Source: Telopea speciosissima
Lineage: Eukaryota; Streptophyta; Magnoliopsida; Proteales; Proteaceae
DNA length: 64,000 bases
Reading direction: 5' to 3'
Assembly: GCF_018873765.1 (NCBI RefSeq)
Contig: NC_057924.1
Coordinates: 19,339,542-19,403,541 of the forward strand
Under the pieces are notes generated by a model. It saw only the letters and a list, made by a program, of their open reading frames with translations. It was not told the origin of the DNA and searched no databases. The translations under genes were made by a program, and so were the position numbers. Of the stretch, positions 34,905-48,167 are shown in pieces (the stretch's first letter is position 1; each line of letters opens with the position of its first letter).

Positions 34905-36198
34905 TGTAAATTTACCTAGAGGCGGGGTGAATAGGTGAAGCTAGTGGAAATAGTGCGGAAATAAAACAATTGATAAAATAAAGCAAATAAATTATGAAAG
35001 TAACACAATCATTTTATAGTGGTTCGGCCAATACTTGCCTACGTCCACTCCTCTCACCTTAGAGAGAATTCCACTAAAAATAAATCTTAAGTATGAGTAA
35101 GAGAACTCGTACAAATCTTGATTAAGAGCAAGAGAACTCAACTAATCTTGATTAAGAGTAAGATGACTCAACTAATCTTGATTCCGAGCAAGAGGACTCA
35201 AACTACCATTTAAAATAAAAGGTACTAAAGATTAGAGTTACCTCAACTTTAGTAGTGTTTGTTACCTTTCAACTTGAAGCTTAATGCTAAGTGTAATAAA
35301 GGAGCTAGTGAGGGAATGTGCTTGAATGCTTGATGAAGAATGCACACTTCAATGCTTTGGATGATCAAGTAGTAATGCCTTTTGATGCCTTTGATTAGCT
35401 TTTATTAATTGTGTTTAGCTTAATTAAACTTACCTATTTATAGGCAAAGGTGCTTAAAGCATCCAAGAATCATTGCTAATTTCGGATACAAATTTGTCCT
35501 AATCCGGTATGCCGTTTTCCAATTCGGTATGCAGGATCATGATTCGGTATGCCGGATCATGATTCAGAGCATTCCGTTTGTTCTCTGTAAGCAAAACCCT
35601 GAGATTGTGTTTTGCAGGAAAAATGGAATTCAGCATGCCGGATCTGGATTCGGTATGCCGAATCAGCTGTTTTGCTGAACAAGTGTAAGTTTTTGGTTGG
35701 ACTGACTTGGGTCGATTCCATTGGACAAGTCTGGGCCAATTTCTTTGGTTTTAGTCCATGTGGGAAGAGTCTAAAACAACCTCCTAGGGTCACACTACAT
35801 GTATGTATGCGTGAGTGTGTGCGATACATTGGTTGTGACTTTAACACATGATTTAACAACATAGCACAATTCTAAGTCTTCAATCTTCTTCAAGTCTTGA
35901 ACTTCACTTCTTTACATGAATGTCTTCAAAGTGAGTTCCTTTAACTTGTCTTGATCTTTGTCTTTAAAACTTGTTCTTCATTCTTCATGATTCTTTGATG
36001 TCTTGAAAGATTGGACAAGGTTCAATTTACTTTGAACATCAATCTCTTGAATTGAGTGTTCCCCCTCACTTGGTGCTATGCTCTTATCTAAACATCTTAA
36101 ACAAGAGTTAGTACAATTCATTTTATTTGTTATCATCAAAACATATATATCATCATGATAGATGATTGGAGTTTATGTATGAGGACTTTTCCTCAATA
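34905..36198 (-). repeat. 3' LTR of the copia element
   Basis: This is a direct repeat of 38281-39712; both start tgtaaatt(t/c)acctagagg on the plus strand. Its inner end reads ctcaata where the 5' LTR ends ctcaaca, so on the minus strand it starts TA instead of TG. Contains repeated agcaagagaactca-type units (35088-35210) and the words ggtatgccggatcatgattc. Confidence 0.9.
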
Positions 36199-36436
36199 AT
36201 CTCCCCATTTTTTATGATGACAAATATTGACCGAAAATAATGCAATATTTAAGAAATGTATAACATTAATTGTATAATAAGTTCAAAGAGAAAACTACAA
36301 TTTTTTCTCCCCATTTCTCTCTCCCTTTGGCATTATCAAAAAGCGGGGATAGAAAGAAAAAAAAAACTTAACAAAATTTTGATCCCCATTGTGTGTTGGG
36401 TCCATCAATGTTAGTATCATACATTTCTTTTGATTT

Positions 36437-38216
36437 TCAAACCTTTTGGTTACCATACCAATTTGGGTATGATTGGGGGTTCCAAGGTCTTTGGTATTGG
36501 GGTACCTTATATAGTCTTTGAATTTTGGGAGGGTCTCTCCGATATTCACCATAATAAGGTCTTTTAGGTTTGTAATACGCTTGATTCGTATTCTTTGATC
36601 CCATGTACTGATTTCTCCATCGAGTATCATGACAATCCCAAATTGAATGTCCCTTTTTGTTGCAATTATTGCATATAACAATTTGAGGGGTATTTGGACT
36701 TTGAGTCTCCCCTTTGGGATTGGGTTTCTTAGCTTGAGGACTTTTCTTCTTGGAATAGCATTCCTTAAGAGAATGTCCCTTCTTTCTGCAGTAGTTACTA
36801 TTTATTTTTCTTAGCTCCCTTACTTGCTATCTTACTTGAATTTGACTTTTGAGTTTGATTTGAACTCTTGTTCACATCATAGCCTAGCCCTTCCTTGTTG
36901 AAAGGTGTTTTGGATGAAAATCCAAGTAAAATATCAAGATTATTTTTACCATTAGTAAAAGATTCTAAGTCTTTACACAACTTCTCTTTTTCTTCTTCTA
37001 AGTTGTTAACTTGAGAAGTTAGAGTTGTGTTTTGGTCTTTGAAGGTATTTATCTCTTTTAAGAGATTCTTTTTAGTAGTAGCTAATTTCATGCTACTTTG
37101 GTAGAGGTCTTCAAAGGCTTCTTCTAATTCTAGAAAATCCTTATCCTTATGAGATGGAGAAGTGGGACTTACCTCATTTTGAGTGTCTTCATCTTCAATA
37201 GACATAAAAGCAAGATTGATTTGTTCTTCTTCATCTTGAGATATTTCATCATCCTCTTCTTCATCGCTTGAATCAAGAGTGTGTTCAGTTTTGTATACTT
37301 TTTTGTGTGGACAATCTTCCCTATAGTGTCTTGGTTTCTTACACTCATAGCAAACAATGTTTTTTGAAGAAGAATTATTTTCTTTAAAAATATTCTTACC
37401 TTTTTGGTCTCTTGAGAGTTTCCTCTTGTTGACTGAGGTTTTGCCTTTGTTCTTCAAGAACTTTGAGAACTTCTTTGTGAGATATTCGATCTCGTCCTCC
37501 GAAAGTTCTTCTTCATCATCACTTATTTCATAGGACTTGAAAGCCACGACTTTCTTCTTTGGTTCCTTTGGCTCATCTTCCTTGGTGTCTAATTTGAGCT
37601 CCATTTCATGAGTCTGCAGTGATCCCAAAAGCTCATCTAGGCTTAGCTTGTCTATGTCTTTGTACTCTTTAATTGTCGTAGTCTTGGGTCTCCACTCTTT
37701 TGAAAGGGATCTCAATATTTTTCGAACATTTTCTCCATTAGAGTAGACTTTTTCTAAACCCTTCAGCTTGTTCACAATATTAGTAAAACGAGTAAACATT
37801 GTATAGATATCTTCATCATTTTTCATTTCAAACAGTTCATACTCGTTTACAAGCATATCAATTTTAGATTGTTTAACTTCAGACGTACCTTCATAGGTAA
37901 CAACTAACTTGTCAAACATCTCCTTTGCGGAGTCATACATACAAGTTCTATTATACTTTTTTTCTCCTAGAGCACATTGAATATAGCTTATAGCTACAAA
38001 ATTGAGTTGTATCTTTCTTTTTTCAGCAGGGGTCCATTCTTCTTTGGGCTTGTCTATGGTATTAGGTCCATTCTTTATAACTTTCCATGTGTCAATGTTA
38101 TTGGCACACACGAAGTTCTTGAAGCATTTTTTTTAATAGGAGAATTCTTCACCTTCAAAGAAGGGAGGTCTAGTAATGGTGTCTCCCTCAATCTTTCGAT
38201 TGCTAAAGGATCCCAT
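36437..38216 (-). pseudogene. Copia Gag polyprotein (UBN2 plus CCHC zinc knuckles), disabled
   Basis: The likely start is the ATG at 38214-38216 (MGSFSNRKIEG). An in-frame TAA at 38133-38135 replaces a codon that is Trp in the family, then the frame stays open from about 38130 to a stop near 36798. The UBN2 gag domain comes first (KEMFDKLVVTYEG, IYTMFTRFTNIVNKL, SLDELLGSLQTHEMEL). A zinc knuckle follows (CYECKKPRHYREDC, CX2CX4HX4C). Next is an acidic spacer, then a coiled coil (ELEEAFEDLYQSSMKL onward). After a one-base frameshift near 36797 comes CNNCNKKGHSIWDC, a second CX2CX4HX4C knuckle, ending around 36437. It would package element RNA in virus-like particles; this copy cannot make full-length Gag. 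Confidence 0.85.
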
Positions 38217-38266
38217 GGTCTTTAACTTTTAATTGGATTGAAAAACAATCACGGTCTTGAGCTCCT

Positions 38267-38278
38267 GCTCTGATACCA
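38267..38278 (-). promoter_or_regulatory. Primer binding site of the copia element
   Basis: The minus strand reads TGGTATCAGAGC two bases inside the 5' LTR. This is the standard copia site for priming minus-strand DNA synthesis from the 3' end of initiator methionine tRNA. Confidence 0.9.
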
Positions 38279-38280
38279 AA

Positions 38281-39712
38281 TGTAAATTCACCTAGAGGGG
38301 GGGTGAATAGGTGAAGCTAGTGGAAATAGTGCGAAAATAAAACAATTGATAAAACAAAGCAAATAAAATGCGAAAGTAACACAATAGTTTTATAGTGGTT
38401 CGGTCAATACTTGCCTACGTCCACTCCTCTCACCTCAGAGAGAATTCCACTAAAAACAAATCTTGAGTATGAGCAAGAGAACTCGTATAAATCTTGATTA
38501 AGAGTAAAAGAACTCAACTAATCTTGATTAAGAGCAAGAGGACTCAACTACTCTTGATTGAGAGCAAGAGGACTCACACAACCAATCTTGATTCCGAGCA
38601 AGAGGACTCAAACTACTATTTAAAATAAACGGTACTAAAGATTAGAGTTACCTCAACTTTAGTAGTGTTTGCTACCTTTCAACTTGAAGCTTAATGCCAA
38701 GTGTGATGAAGGAGCTAGTGAGGGAATGTGCTTGAATGCTTGATGAAGAATGCACACTTCAATGCTTTGGATGATTAAGTAGTAATGTCTTTTGATGCCT
38801 TTGATTAGCTTTTATTAATTGTGTTTAGTTTAATTAAGCTTACCTATTTATAGGTAAAGGTGCTTAAAGCATCCAAGAATCATTGCTAATTTCGGATACA
38901 AATATGTCCTGATCTGGTATGCCATTTTCCAATTCGGTATGCCGGATCAAGGAATCTATCCGTTGACCAACGGCTAATTCATAATGGTCAAAAGCCAATT
39001 CGGTATGCAGGATCATGATTCGGTATGCTGGATTGTGATTCGGTATGTCGGATCATGATTTAGAGCATTCTGTTTACTCTTTGTGAGCAAAACCCTGAGA
39101 TTGTGTTTTGTAGGAAAAATGGAATTCAGCATGCTGGATCTGGATTCGGTATGTCGGATCTGGATTCGATATGTCGAATCAGCTGTTTTGCTGAACAAGT
39201 GTAAGTCCTTGGTTGGACTGACTTGGGTTGATTCCATTGGACAAGTCCGCCAATTTCTTTGGTTTAAGTTCATCTGGGAAGAGTCTAAAATAACCTCCTA
39301 GGGTCACACTACATGTATGTATGCGTGAGTGTGTGCGATACATTGATTGTGACTTTAACACATGATTTAACAACATAGCACAATTCTAAGTCTTCAATCT
39401 TCTTCAAGTTTTGAACTTCACTTTTTTACATGAATGTCTTCAAAATGAGTTCCTCTAACTTGTCTTGATCTTTGTCTTTAAAACTTGTTCTTCATTCTTC
39501 ATGATTCTTTGATGTCTTGAAGGATTGGACAAGGTTCAATTTACTTTGAGCATCAATCTCTTGAATTGAGTGCTCCCCCTCACTTGGTGCTATGCTCTTA
39601 TCTAAACATCTTAAACAAGAGTTAGTACAATTCGATTTATTTGTTGTCATCAAAATATATATATCATCATGATAGATGATTGGAGTTTATGTATGAGGAC
39701 TTTTTCTCAACA
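38281..39712 (-). repeat. 5' LTR of the copia element
   Basis: On the minus strand it starts TGTTGAGAAAAAG and ends GGTGAATTTACA, next to the primer site. It is 138 bp longer than the 3' LTR, mainly from an extra block with repeated ggtatgccggatc-like words near 38935-39060 and an extra agcaagaggactca unit near 38535-38580. Confidence 0.9.
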
Positions 39713-40734
39713 GAAACGGCCCGTTCTGACTTCTAACCAGGACGAGAAGGGGATCATTCCGTGCCTGAGTAGCTCTAAGGTCTTTTGGATTAAAGCAAAT
39801 CGCGATGGACAAAGCAAAGGAAGAAGATTGAAGATCAAATTGGTTACTTGCAGTCAATATCTGATTGGAGTCATTACAACTTACGAATCCGACATTGATG
39901 AGATTTACAACTTGACGTTTACAGTACAACTACTTTAACGGCCTGTTCTAAGATGAAACAGCCCGTTTACAGTAGAACTACTCTACGATCAAATCACATA
40001 ATCTCACAGAAATGGATTTGATGAAGCATCACAACTCTGTTAGCCATGGATTGATGGAGCTTGCAACTTGATGTTAATGGTCGCCTTCTGAAACACGGGC
40101 CAAAAGACAAGATTGTTGGAGTTGTTCTCCAAGCATCTCCCAAAAACGGGTCTTGATGAAGCTTCCACAACTCTGCCAGCCACGGACTGATGAAGTTCGC
40201 AACTCAATGATGATGGTTGTCTTCTGAAACACGGGCCAAAAGACATGGGTGCTGGAGTTATTCTCCAAGCAAGACCTACATGAATGCCCTTCGAAACATA
40301 AGCCAATGAGGCATTGGTGGTTGGAACCCAACTCCAGCAAAAATTACAGAGCAGGATGAAAGATTACATCTTGAAAGATAAAAAGGAAAGGATAAAGTTA
40401 AGATAAAAACTAGAGTGTTTTTGTTGATCCGTTGGATGATGTCCTTTTTTTTTGCTTGGCTTGGTCTTAAATAGAAGATATTCACTTGGTAACTCCCATA
40501 ACCACCACTTCCACCTGCTTCCTTGTATTGGGGCCACTTTCACTCCAAAGTGCTAATCTCTTGTGCCATGTGACTATGTGGGGTTTGTAACCTCCCACCA
40601 TCTATAGTCATGACGGGTCCCACCTTTCCACTTGGTTAAATCAAATTTAAAATGGGATCTCTTTGATGGCAACGTGCAATGCACGGCCTTATGGCACGTA
40701 TAACGGAATCCCAATTTGTGATTGGGTGCAAACA
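39713..40734 (-). mobile_element. LTR 'D', subtype II, remainder with U3
   Basis: The continuation of the interrupted LTR. On the minus strand its beginning reads TGTTTGCACCCAATCACAAA, with the U3 and leader matching LTR B (attgagttgcgaacttcat, gcacccatgtcttttggccc). The outer flank is gaaag (40735-40739), the exact complement of ctttc beside LTR B. A TATA-like run (minus ctatttaagac) lies near 40467. Together with 34661-34904 the LTR is about 1.26 kb. Confidence 0.88.
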
Positions 40735-40739
40735 GAAAG

Positions 40740-42885
<2,146 letters not shown>

Positions 42886-43851
42886 AATGCTGCTCTCTCT
42901 GTTGTTTCCTTAGTGAATTACTTTCTAATATTGTATAGTGAACCGTTTTTGGGTTTAGGGCTTTATTCTCTAGAACTTTCCCTTCTTTTAGTGGTTGGCG
43001 TATGTGGTTAATAGCAATCTTGATGGTTGTAAGTGCAGAATGGAAATTTTGGTATTTTCAGTAGTTTTCTGAATCAGAATTGGTCTGGATCGGTATGGAA
43101 TAGTTCTTTAGATCAGTCTGATCTGGATTAGCTGGAATCGGAATCTACCTGTGCCAAATCTGATCTTAGTTTTTAGTCCCTGAGCTTGATCAATGAGCTC
43201 AATGATCAGTGAGTGGGTTACTTTGATTTCTTATCTTCCATAACTTCTTATCTTGTTTTGATTATTGCCACTAAAAGAACTTATATAGGAAAAACAATAT
43301 TGATTTTCATAATTATGCATTATTCTTAAGGCCACAAACCATGTTCACCAATAAATGAAATCAAAATATGAAATACACATTCATATTTCAATTTTCAAGT
43401 TCAAGATACTAATTTCATTTACCAAGATCATTGTATATAATGAATTCTTAAATATAAAAATTTGATCATCCACAATAGTTAAATACTAATCTGAAGATGT
43501 TGCTCCATTGTTAAATTGGATTTGGAAGATAATATTTTGTCAAATGAGGTAGATCTTTTATATTGTACATCTATTTAGGCTGAACCATGGTATAGAAAAC
43601 TTTTGTCATGCTAGCTGGTTGTAGAGGTTAAACTGGATGAATTTTCAGCTAAATCCTCCCCTTCTTTCCCCTTTTAATTTGTTGAAAACCAACTATCAAG
43701 TGAATATAATTGGAACTGGACCAATAGCTAGACTCTTGGTATGGAGCTTACAACTTAGAAAGCATGGCAAAGAGATCAATGAGCAAAGTTTGCAGCCTTT
43801 TGGGACATTCTGGTTGCCTAACATAGGATTCCTGTTCCATATATTTGTATT
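42886..43851. other. Downstream of histone H3, nothing recognised
   Basis: This contains the H3 3' UTR and AT-rich intergenic sequence. No other gene seen. Confidence 0.5.
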
Positions 43852-43987
43852 GGGCTGATGTTCTTTGTGCTGCAGTGTAGTTGCGCTCAAACACATGGGC
43901 TTGCCATTTAGGGGGGTAGGGTGGTCATTTTGCCCACCCCCATGTTTTTGGGTGTAGGCTGTGCCCCCGGCATAGAGAACATTTGGT
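43852..43987. mobile_element. Mutator-type MITE, copy 2 of the GTGCCGCAG family
   Basis: The ends are gatgttctttgtgctgcag and the complement of cccccggcatagagaac. The core ggggggtagggtggtcattt is the reverse complement of the copy 1 core. Flanks atttgtatt (43843-43851) and cattgtatt (43988-43996) match in 7 of 9 positions. Confidence 0.7.
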
Positions 43988-44349
43988 CATTGTATTATTT
44001 TTTGTTGGCATCTCAAGTAAAAGTCAGTGTATTTTATCCCTTTTATTTCAATTTTGCATTTCTTTGTTGCCACAAAAAATATAACAAACGAAGTTGTGTG
44101 AGTGAAGTTTTCAGATGATAAAATAGGAAAGAAAATAGGAAAGAAGGGCTACCTTGAGGTGCCAAAGCAAATTAATATGGTGACATGGAAATTGAAATCT
44201 TAAACCGTTTGGTCCTAAAAAATTAGGGATCTGGGATTAATAACACATTACTAACTAGAGTGTTTAGGAGGTCATAAATAGAAGATATGTTTTTTTATTT
44301 TTTTTATTTTTATATTACCCTGAATATTATCTGGGACTTGGGGAAGCCT

Positions 44350-45560
44350 CTAGAATTTTATTAATTGAAAAGGAATCAAACTTAAAAAGGTAGGGGGGGG
44401 GGGGACATAGCCACCTTACTCCAACCCAACGGAGAAACATATCTCAAAAACACTCCAAAAAAGCCAACCCCTACAAGAGAAGAGGCAAAAGAAAAGAGTG
44501 CAAAACCAAACAAACTACTTTCTAAGAATCGGAAGATAGGTTTTATCCTCTCAAAGAATCTATCAAAGCTCCTTTGGTGGCTCTTCTTCAAATTGGAAAA
44601 TCTTGTTGGCATTTGTTTCATAGGGTTGTTCTGTTACTTTCCTTGAAAGCAAATGTGACACAAGACCTAGTAGAATCACATAACTTCATGATCTCCTGAA
44701 ACCATTACCACTCTTTCTAGAGATTGCAATTACTCTGATTGACCATTCTAACTATCATCGCCTAATCTGAGTTAACTACCAAATCTCACAACCCAAGATC
44801 AACACATATTTTCAGTCCATCCTCTAATTGTACCACCTCCACCCCCAATCTGGGGTTACCTTTGCAAGCATCATCAACATTAAGCTTGATCGTGCCAAAA
44901 GGAGGGCACCAAAAAACTGGAATGGGGGGTTTCCACTTCGAGGAGAAAGCTGTAAACCAAAGCAATCAAGAATTAACCTTTCTCTGTGTGGGGTAAACTT
45001 TAAATTTGGCCAGGTGAGGAATACCTCTCACCCAATCTTTTATCTTCTCTATTATCGTACTTGCATTACAATAAGCTTCATCATGTCTTCTATTGTTCCT
45101 TTCCCGCCAAAGCTCCCAAATAATTAGAGAAGGAAGAATGCCAGTAATAAAAATTCCCACATTTAAAACTAGCTGAACTCTGTCAAGCTAACATACGGGC
45201 TCTAATCTCCTGTGAGTGAATGAAATCTATATCATACAACTTCGAAAAATAAAGCCATACCTTGGATGCTGTACCTCCCTCTACCAAGCAGTGATTTGTC
45301 GTATCCATCCTTGGACTCCTATAATAAAAGCATCAGGAAGCCAGAGGAATACCTAACAACATTAAAGAATCATCAGTGAAAATTCTGCCCTTGAGGATTT
45401 GCCAGGTGAAAAAAGCTATCTTAGTAGACAGGAAACAGTTCCAAATCAACTTTGCATAAAGAACCACTGGTGCCTGTTGTCGAACTTCATTCCGGGCAGA
45501 TTTGGTTGTAAAATTTCCATCATTGGACAATGTCCAGATTAACTTGCCATTCAGATTGGA
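44350..45560 (-). mobile_element. L1-type LINE 3' fragment (reverse-transcriptase zinc domain), decayed
   Basis: The minus strand encodes NGKLIWTLSNDGNFTTKSA and AKLIWNCFLSTKIAFFTWQI followed by LKGRIFTDDSLMLLGIPLAS (45333-45560), then LPSLIIWELWRERNNRRHDE and IIEKIKDWVRGIP (44990-45140). This is the zf-RVT region after RT in plant LINE ORF2. Frames are broken. The left end near 44350-44380 (attttattaattgaaaagg) fits a LINE tail. A G12 tract is at 44393-44404. Confidence 0.75.
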
Positions 45561-45930
45561 AAAAACATAATTAACTTATCAAACAAAAGCTATGTTAATT
45601 GGTTCATCTGCTTGATTTACTGACCAAGTTAGGCCACAGAGAAGCATGAAGGAGTGTTTAAGGGAGATACTTCCTGCACACCTGGGCTTTGGTCTAGCGG
45701 TTTGGTATTGTCTGCTTGAAGGCATGCCTGAGGTTTGGTCACTTGATCAAATCATCACAAGTGCACCGGTGCTTGCCATGCACCACTATCTAGGTAGTGT
45801 TTTCTTAATTTCCTGTTCGGACTGATTTGTAATGTAGCTCAAGCGTTGCGTGTGATTGCTTTGCTCATATATCTGAAGAGAAATCTGCAAGTGTAAGTAG
45901 AAGTAATTATTCTGGTTTAGGCCTGTGTTT
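45561..45930. other. Between two LINE remnants, nothing recognised
   Basis: No coding or repeat structure could be identified in this 370-bp stretch. Confidence 0.4.
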
Positions 45931-46300
45931 TTTTTTTTTTTTAATGATAAAAGACAAATATAACATTAAAACAAGATAAAATATCGTTTATAGATCCATG
46001 AGTAGTAAGCCCCCTTTGAAGTTCGCTTTCTTTTAAGGCAAGCTTCTTAAACAATGAACAAACCCAAAAATCCTCATCATTACAAAAAGAAATTGTTTGA
46101 GAGTACACATTCAGCTGTTCAAAAATATAATGAGAATGTGATGGCCATAGGGAGAGGTTCCTTGATTGTGTCCTGTAGCTTCTGAGACACATTTCAAATC
46201 TATATGTTAGTCCATCTAAAAATATTAATAGCTTTAATTAATCCTTTTAGAAGCCCACGGACTTCTGCTTCTATACAATTTTTTGTCAAAATATTGTTTT
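45931..46300 (-). mobile_element. LINE 3' end with RNase H remnant
   Basis: The plus strand starts with T14, and the minus strand reads as a poly(A) tail preceded by gtcttttatcatt. Upstream on the minus strand NCIEAEVRGLLKGLIKAINI resembles the RNase H core of plant LINE ORF2, followed by CNDEDFWVCSLFKKLALKES. It is a truncated, dead copy. Confidence 0.6.
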
Positions 46301-46498
46301 ACTCTACCAAAAGAAAAGATCCATGATACAAAATACCAAACATCCATCCTTACTTGTATAGACTATAGACTTCTGTTATTGTGTCACAAATTAAAACAGG
46401 GTCCATTAGGTTTAGGCCTTAGTTGCTACTTCATTCTTTTTTCTTTTAATGACTGGTAAAATATCTACAAAATGCTTCAATTGCTTTGTTTGTAACTT
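46301..46498. other. Intergenic, nothing recognised
   Basis: Short AT-rich gap before the target duplication of the full-length LINE. Confidence 0.4.
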
Positions 46499-46510
46499 GG
46501 GGAGGTTCCA
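46499..46510 (+). repeat. Left target-site duplication of the full-length LINE
   Basis: GGGGAGGTTCCA is repeated exactly at 52433-52444, directly after the A7 tail. It defines the insertion boundaries. Confidence 0.85.
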
Positions 46511-46611
46511 CGTGGAGACTAATGATCTTGGGAAAGGCCTCTTTACCATGAAATTCAGATTTTTGGGTTAGACAGTTGTTAAGAATGATTGCAACGGCAA
46601 CTAGGGTTTCT

Positions 46612-48165
46612 CATGAAGTGGATGATCTGGGATGATTTCTGGGGTTCCCGGCTTTGGTTCAACAGCCTCATGTGGTGGTGCCTCGGAGGACTTTTGCGGC
46701 GGTTGTAAAACCTAGGTTGCCGGAGGTTGCTAGTCTGCCATCGCCAGTAAGGGACGGCAATCTAACGAGAATCAAGATCCCGCAGGCGGCGTACGTAGCA
46801 CAATTGGAGAAGATGAAATTCTCTTTATTGGGGAGGGTAAACTTCAAGTATACTTCGATGATTAAGCTTCGTGAGGCCACTATGGCTTGAGTGCTGAAGG
46901 AGAAGGTTCATCTAAAGTCCATTGGCAAGGGTTTGTGCTTTTTCGCTTCAGCAACACGGAGGACATGACTATTGTTTGGAGGCGTGGGCCGCTACGAGTG
47001 GATGTACAAACCTTGCGGTTTCAGCAGTGGAGAAAGGATTTCAGGGTCCAAGAACAATCGATCACTCACAGGCTAACCTGGATACGTTTCCCTAATTTGC
47101 CTCAAGAGTACTGGCACGATGAAATAATTTTGTCAATTGCAAAGGCGGTGGGGCAGCCGATTGCCATTGATAGACGGACCAAGGACACGTAATATGGCAC
47201 TATGTGAGGGTGTGTGTCGACATCGACGATTCGATTCCGTGGGTGGAGGAAGTTTATGTTGAAAGAGAGCAGGAGGATTTGCAGGAACTCTTTGTGTTCA
47301 AACAAGAAGTGGTGTTCGAAGACCCTCCATCTCGATGTGCTGGCTGCCGCGGATATGGGCATAGGATTCATGCCTGCCCCTGGAAAGAGAGGGTTGAGAC
47401 CACTGAAGCTCCAATCCTAGAGGCCAACTATGTCGATAACCAGTCACCAAAAGCAAGGGAGTGGCACTGGCGGTGAGATCCTCCGGCAGGGGCGACGATG
47501 GCTGGAAGAGACGTGGGCTTTTCAAATTTGGATGGTGATCATTCTGTGGGCCCAGGGCCAATCACACTCCCAAACCAGCCTGGTTTGGAGGAGGCGGTTC
47601 TGGGAGATCAGGTACACGTGGGTGCTGATAAGTCCCACTCAAATTCTATCTCATGTGTATGTGATTCACTCCCTCACGGTTCCTTAGCAGGGACTGAAGG
47701 TGGCGCGATGCTTGAGGGGGGGTTGAAGCCGTGGCTCATGAGGACTCTTCACAGATGGGAGATCTTGCTACAGCTGGCAACGGCCATGGAACTAGGGAGG
47801 TAGGCGAACTTCAATTTGTCTCTTCGGCCATGCCTCAGCCTAACTGAAATCCTGAGTCTGAAGGGGTTCTTGAAGTAGTTCTTTCCCCAATCTCTGTGAC
47901 CAGCAAAGACAATGGTAGAGCAGCGGTAGTCCATCATGAGGGTTACTTAGCACTGGGTAATTGTCACGATAGTGATGCTCCGTTTGTTAAGGTGACACGA
48001 CATCGGCAAGGGCGCGAGAAACACATCCAAAAATCTAATATCATATTGGGTTCGCATCGCCATGGGCAAGGCATCACAGAGGTCAACTTGGTCGATCATG
48101 ATATGCTCAGCGCACAACGCGAGGGCGCAGTTGAAGCGCGCCTCGACTCCCCTTCTGATCGGTTA
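46612..48165 (+). pseudogene. LINE ORF1 (DUF4283 plus CCHC knuckle), disabled
   Basis: The frame runs through TFAAVVKPRLPEV and RIKIPQAAYVAQLEKMKFSL to an in-frame TGA at 46888-46890. A homologous codon in the second LINE of this window is also a stop. It then shifts frame near 46935 to FVLFRFSNTEDMTIVWRRGP and RFQQWRKDFRV, the DUF4283-like core. After a stop at about 47190 and another shift, a perfect CX2CX4HX4C knuckle (47336-47377, CAGCRGYGHRIHAC) follows. The remainder up to ORF2 is low-complexity and broken. ORF1 binds element RNA in the RNP. Confidence 0.8.
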
Positions 48166-48167
48166 CC

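Larger units (their letters stand above)
34905..39712 (-). mobile_element. Gag-only (non-autonomous) Ty1-copia element, complete with both LTRs
   Basis: In minus orientation: the 5' LTR is 38281-39712, the primer site 38267-38278, the gag region about 36437-38216, the purine tract 36199-36213 and the 3' LTR 34905-36198. The primer site reads TGGTATCAGAGC on the minus strand, complementary to initiator methionine tRNA, as in most copia elements. LTRs are 1.29 and 1.43 kb; the 5' LTR has an extra ~110-bp block around 38950-39040. No protease, integrase, RT or RNase H is present between gag and the purine tract. The 5-bp duplication (aaaac/gaaac) marks one insertion into LTR D. Gag resembles the SIRE/Maximus group. 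Confidence 0.9.

Noticed and set aside
36295..36681. 128-residue minus-strand frame as a separate protein
   Set aside because: The family-like frame with CNNCNKKGHSIWDC is a different one over the same bases, so this is a shadow.
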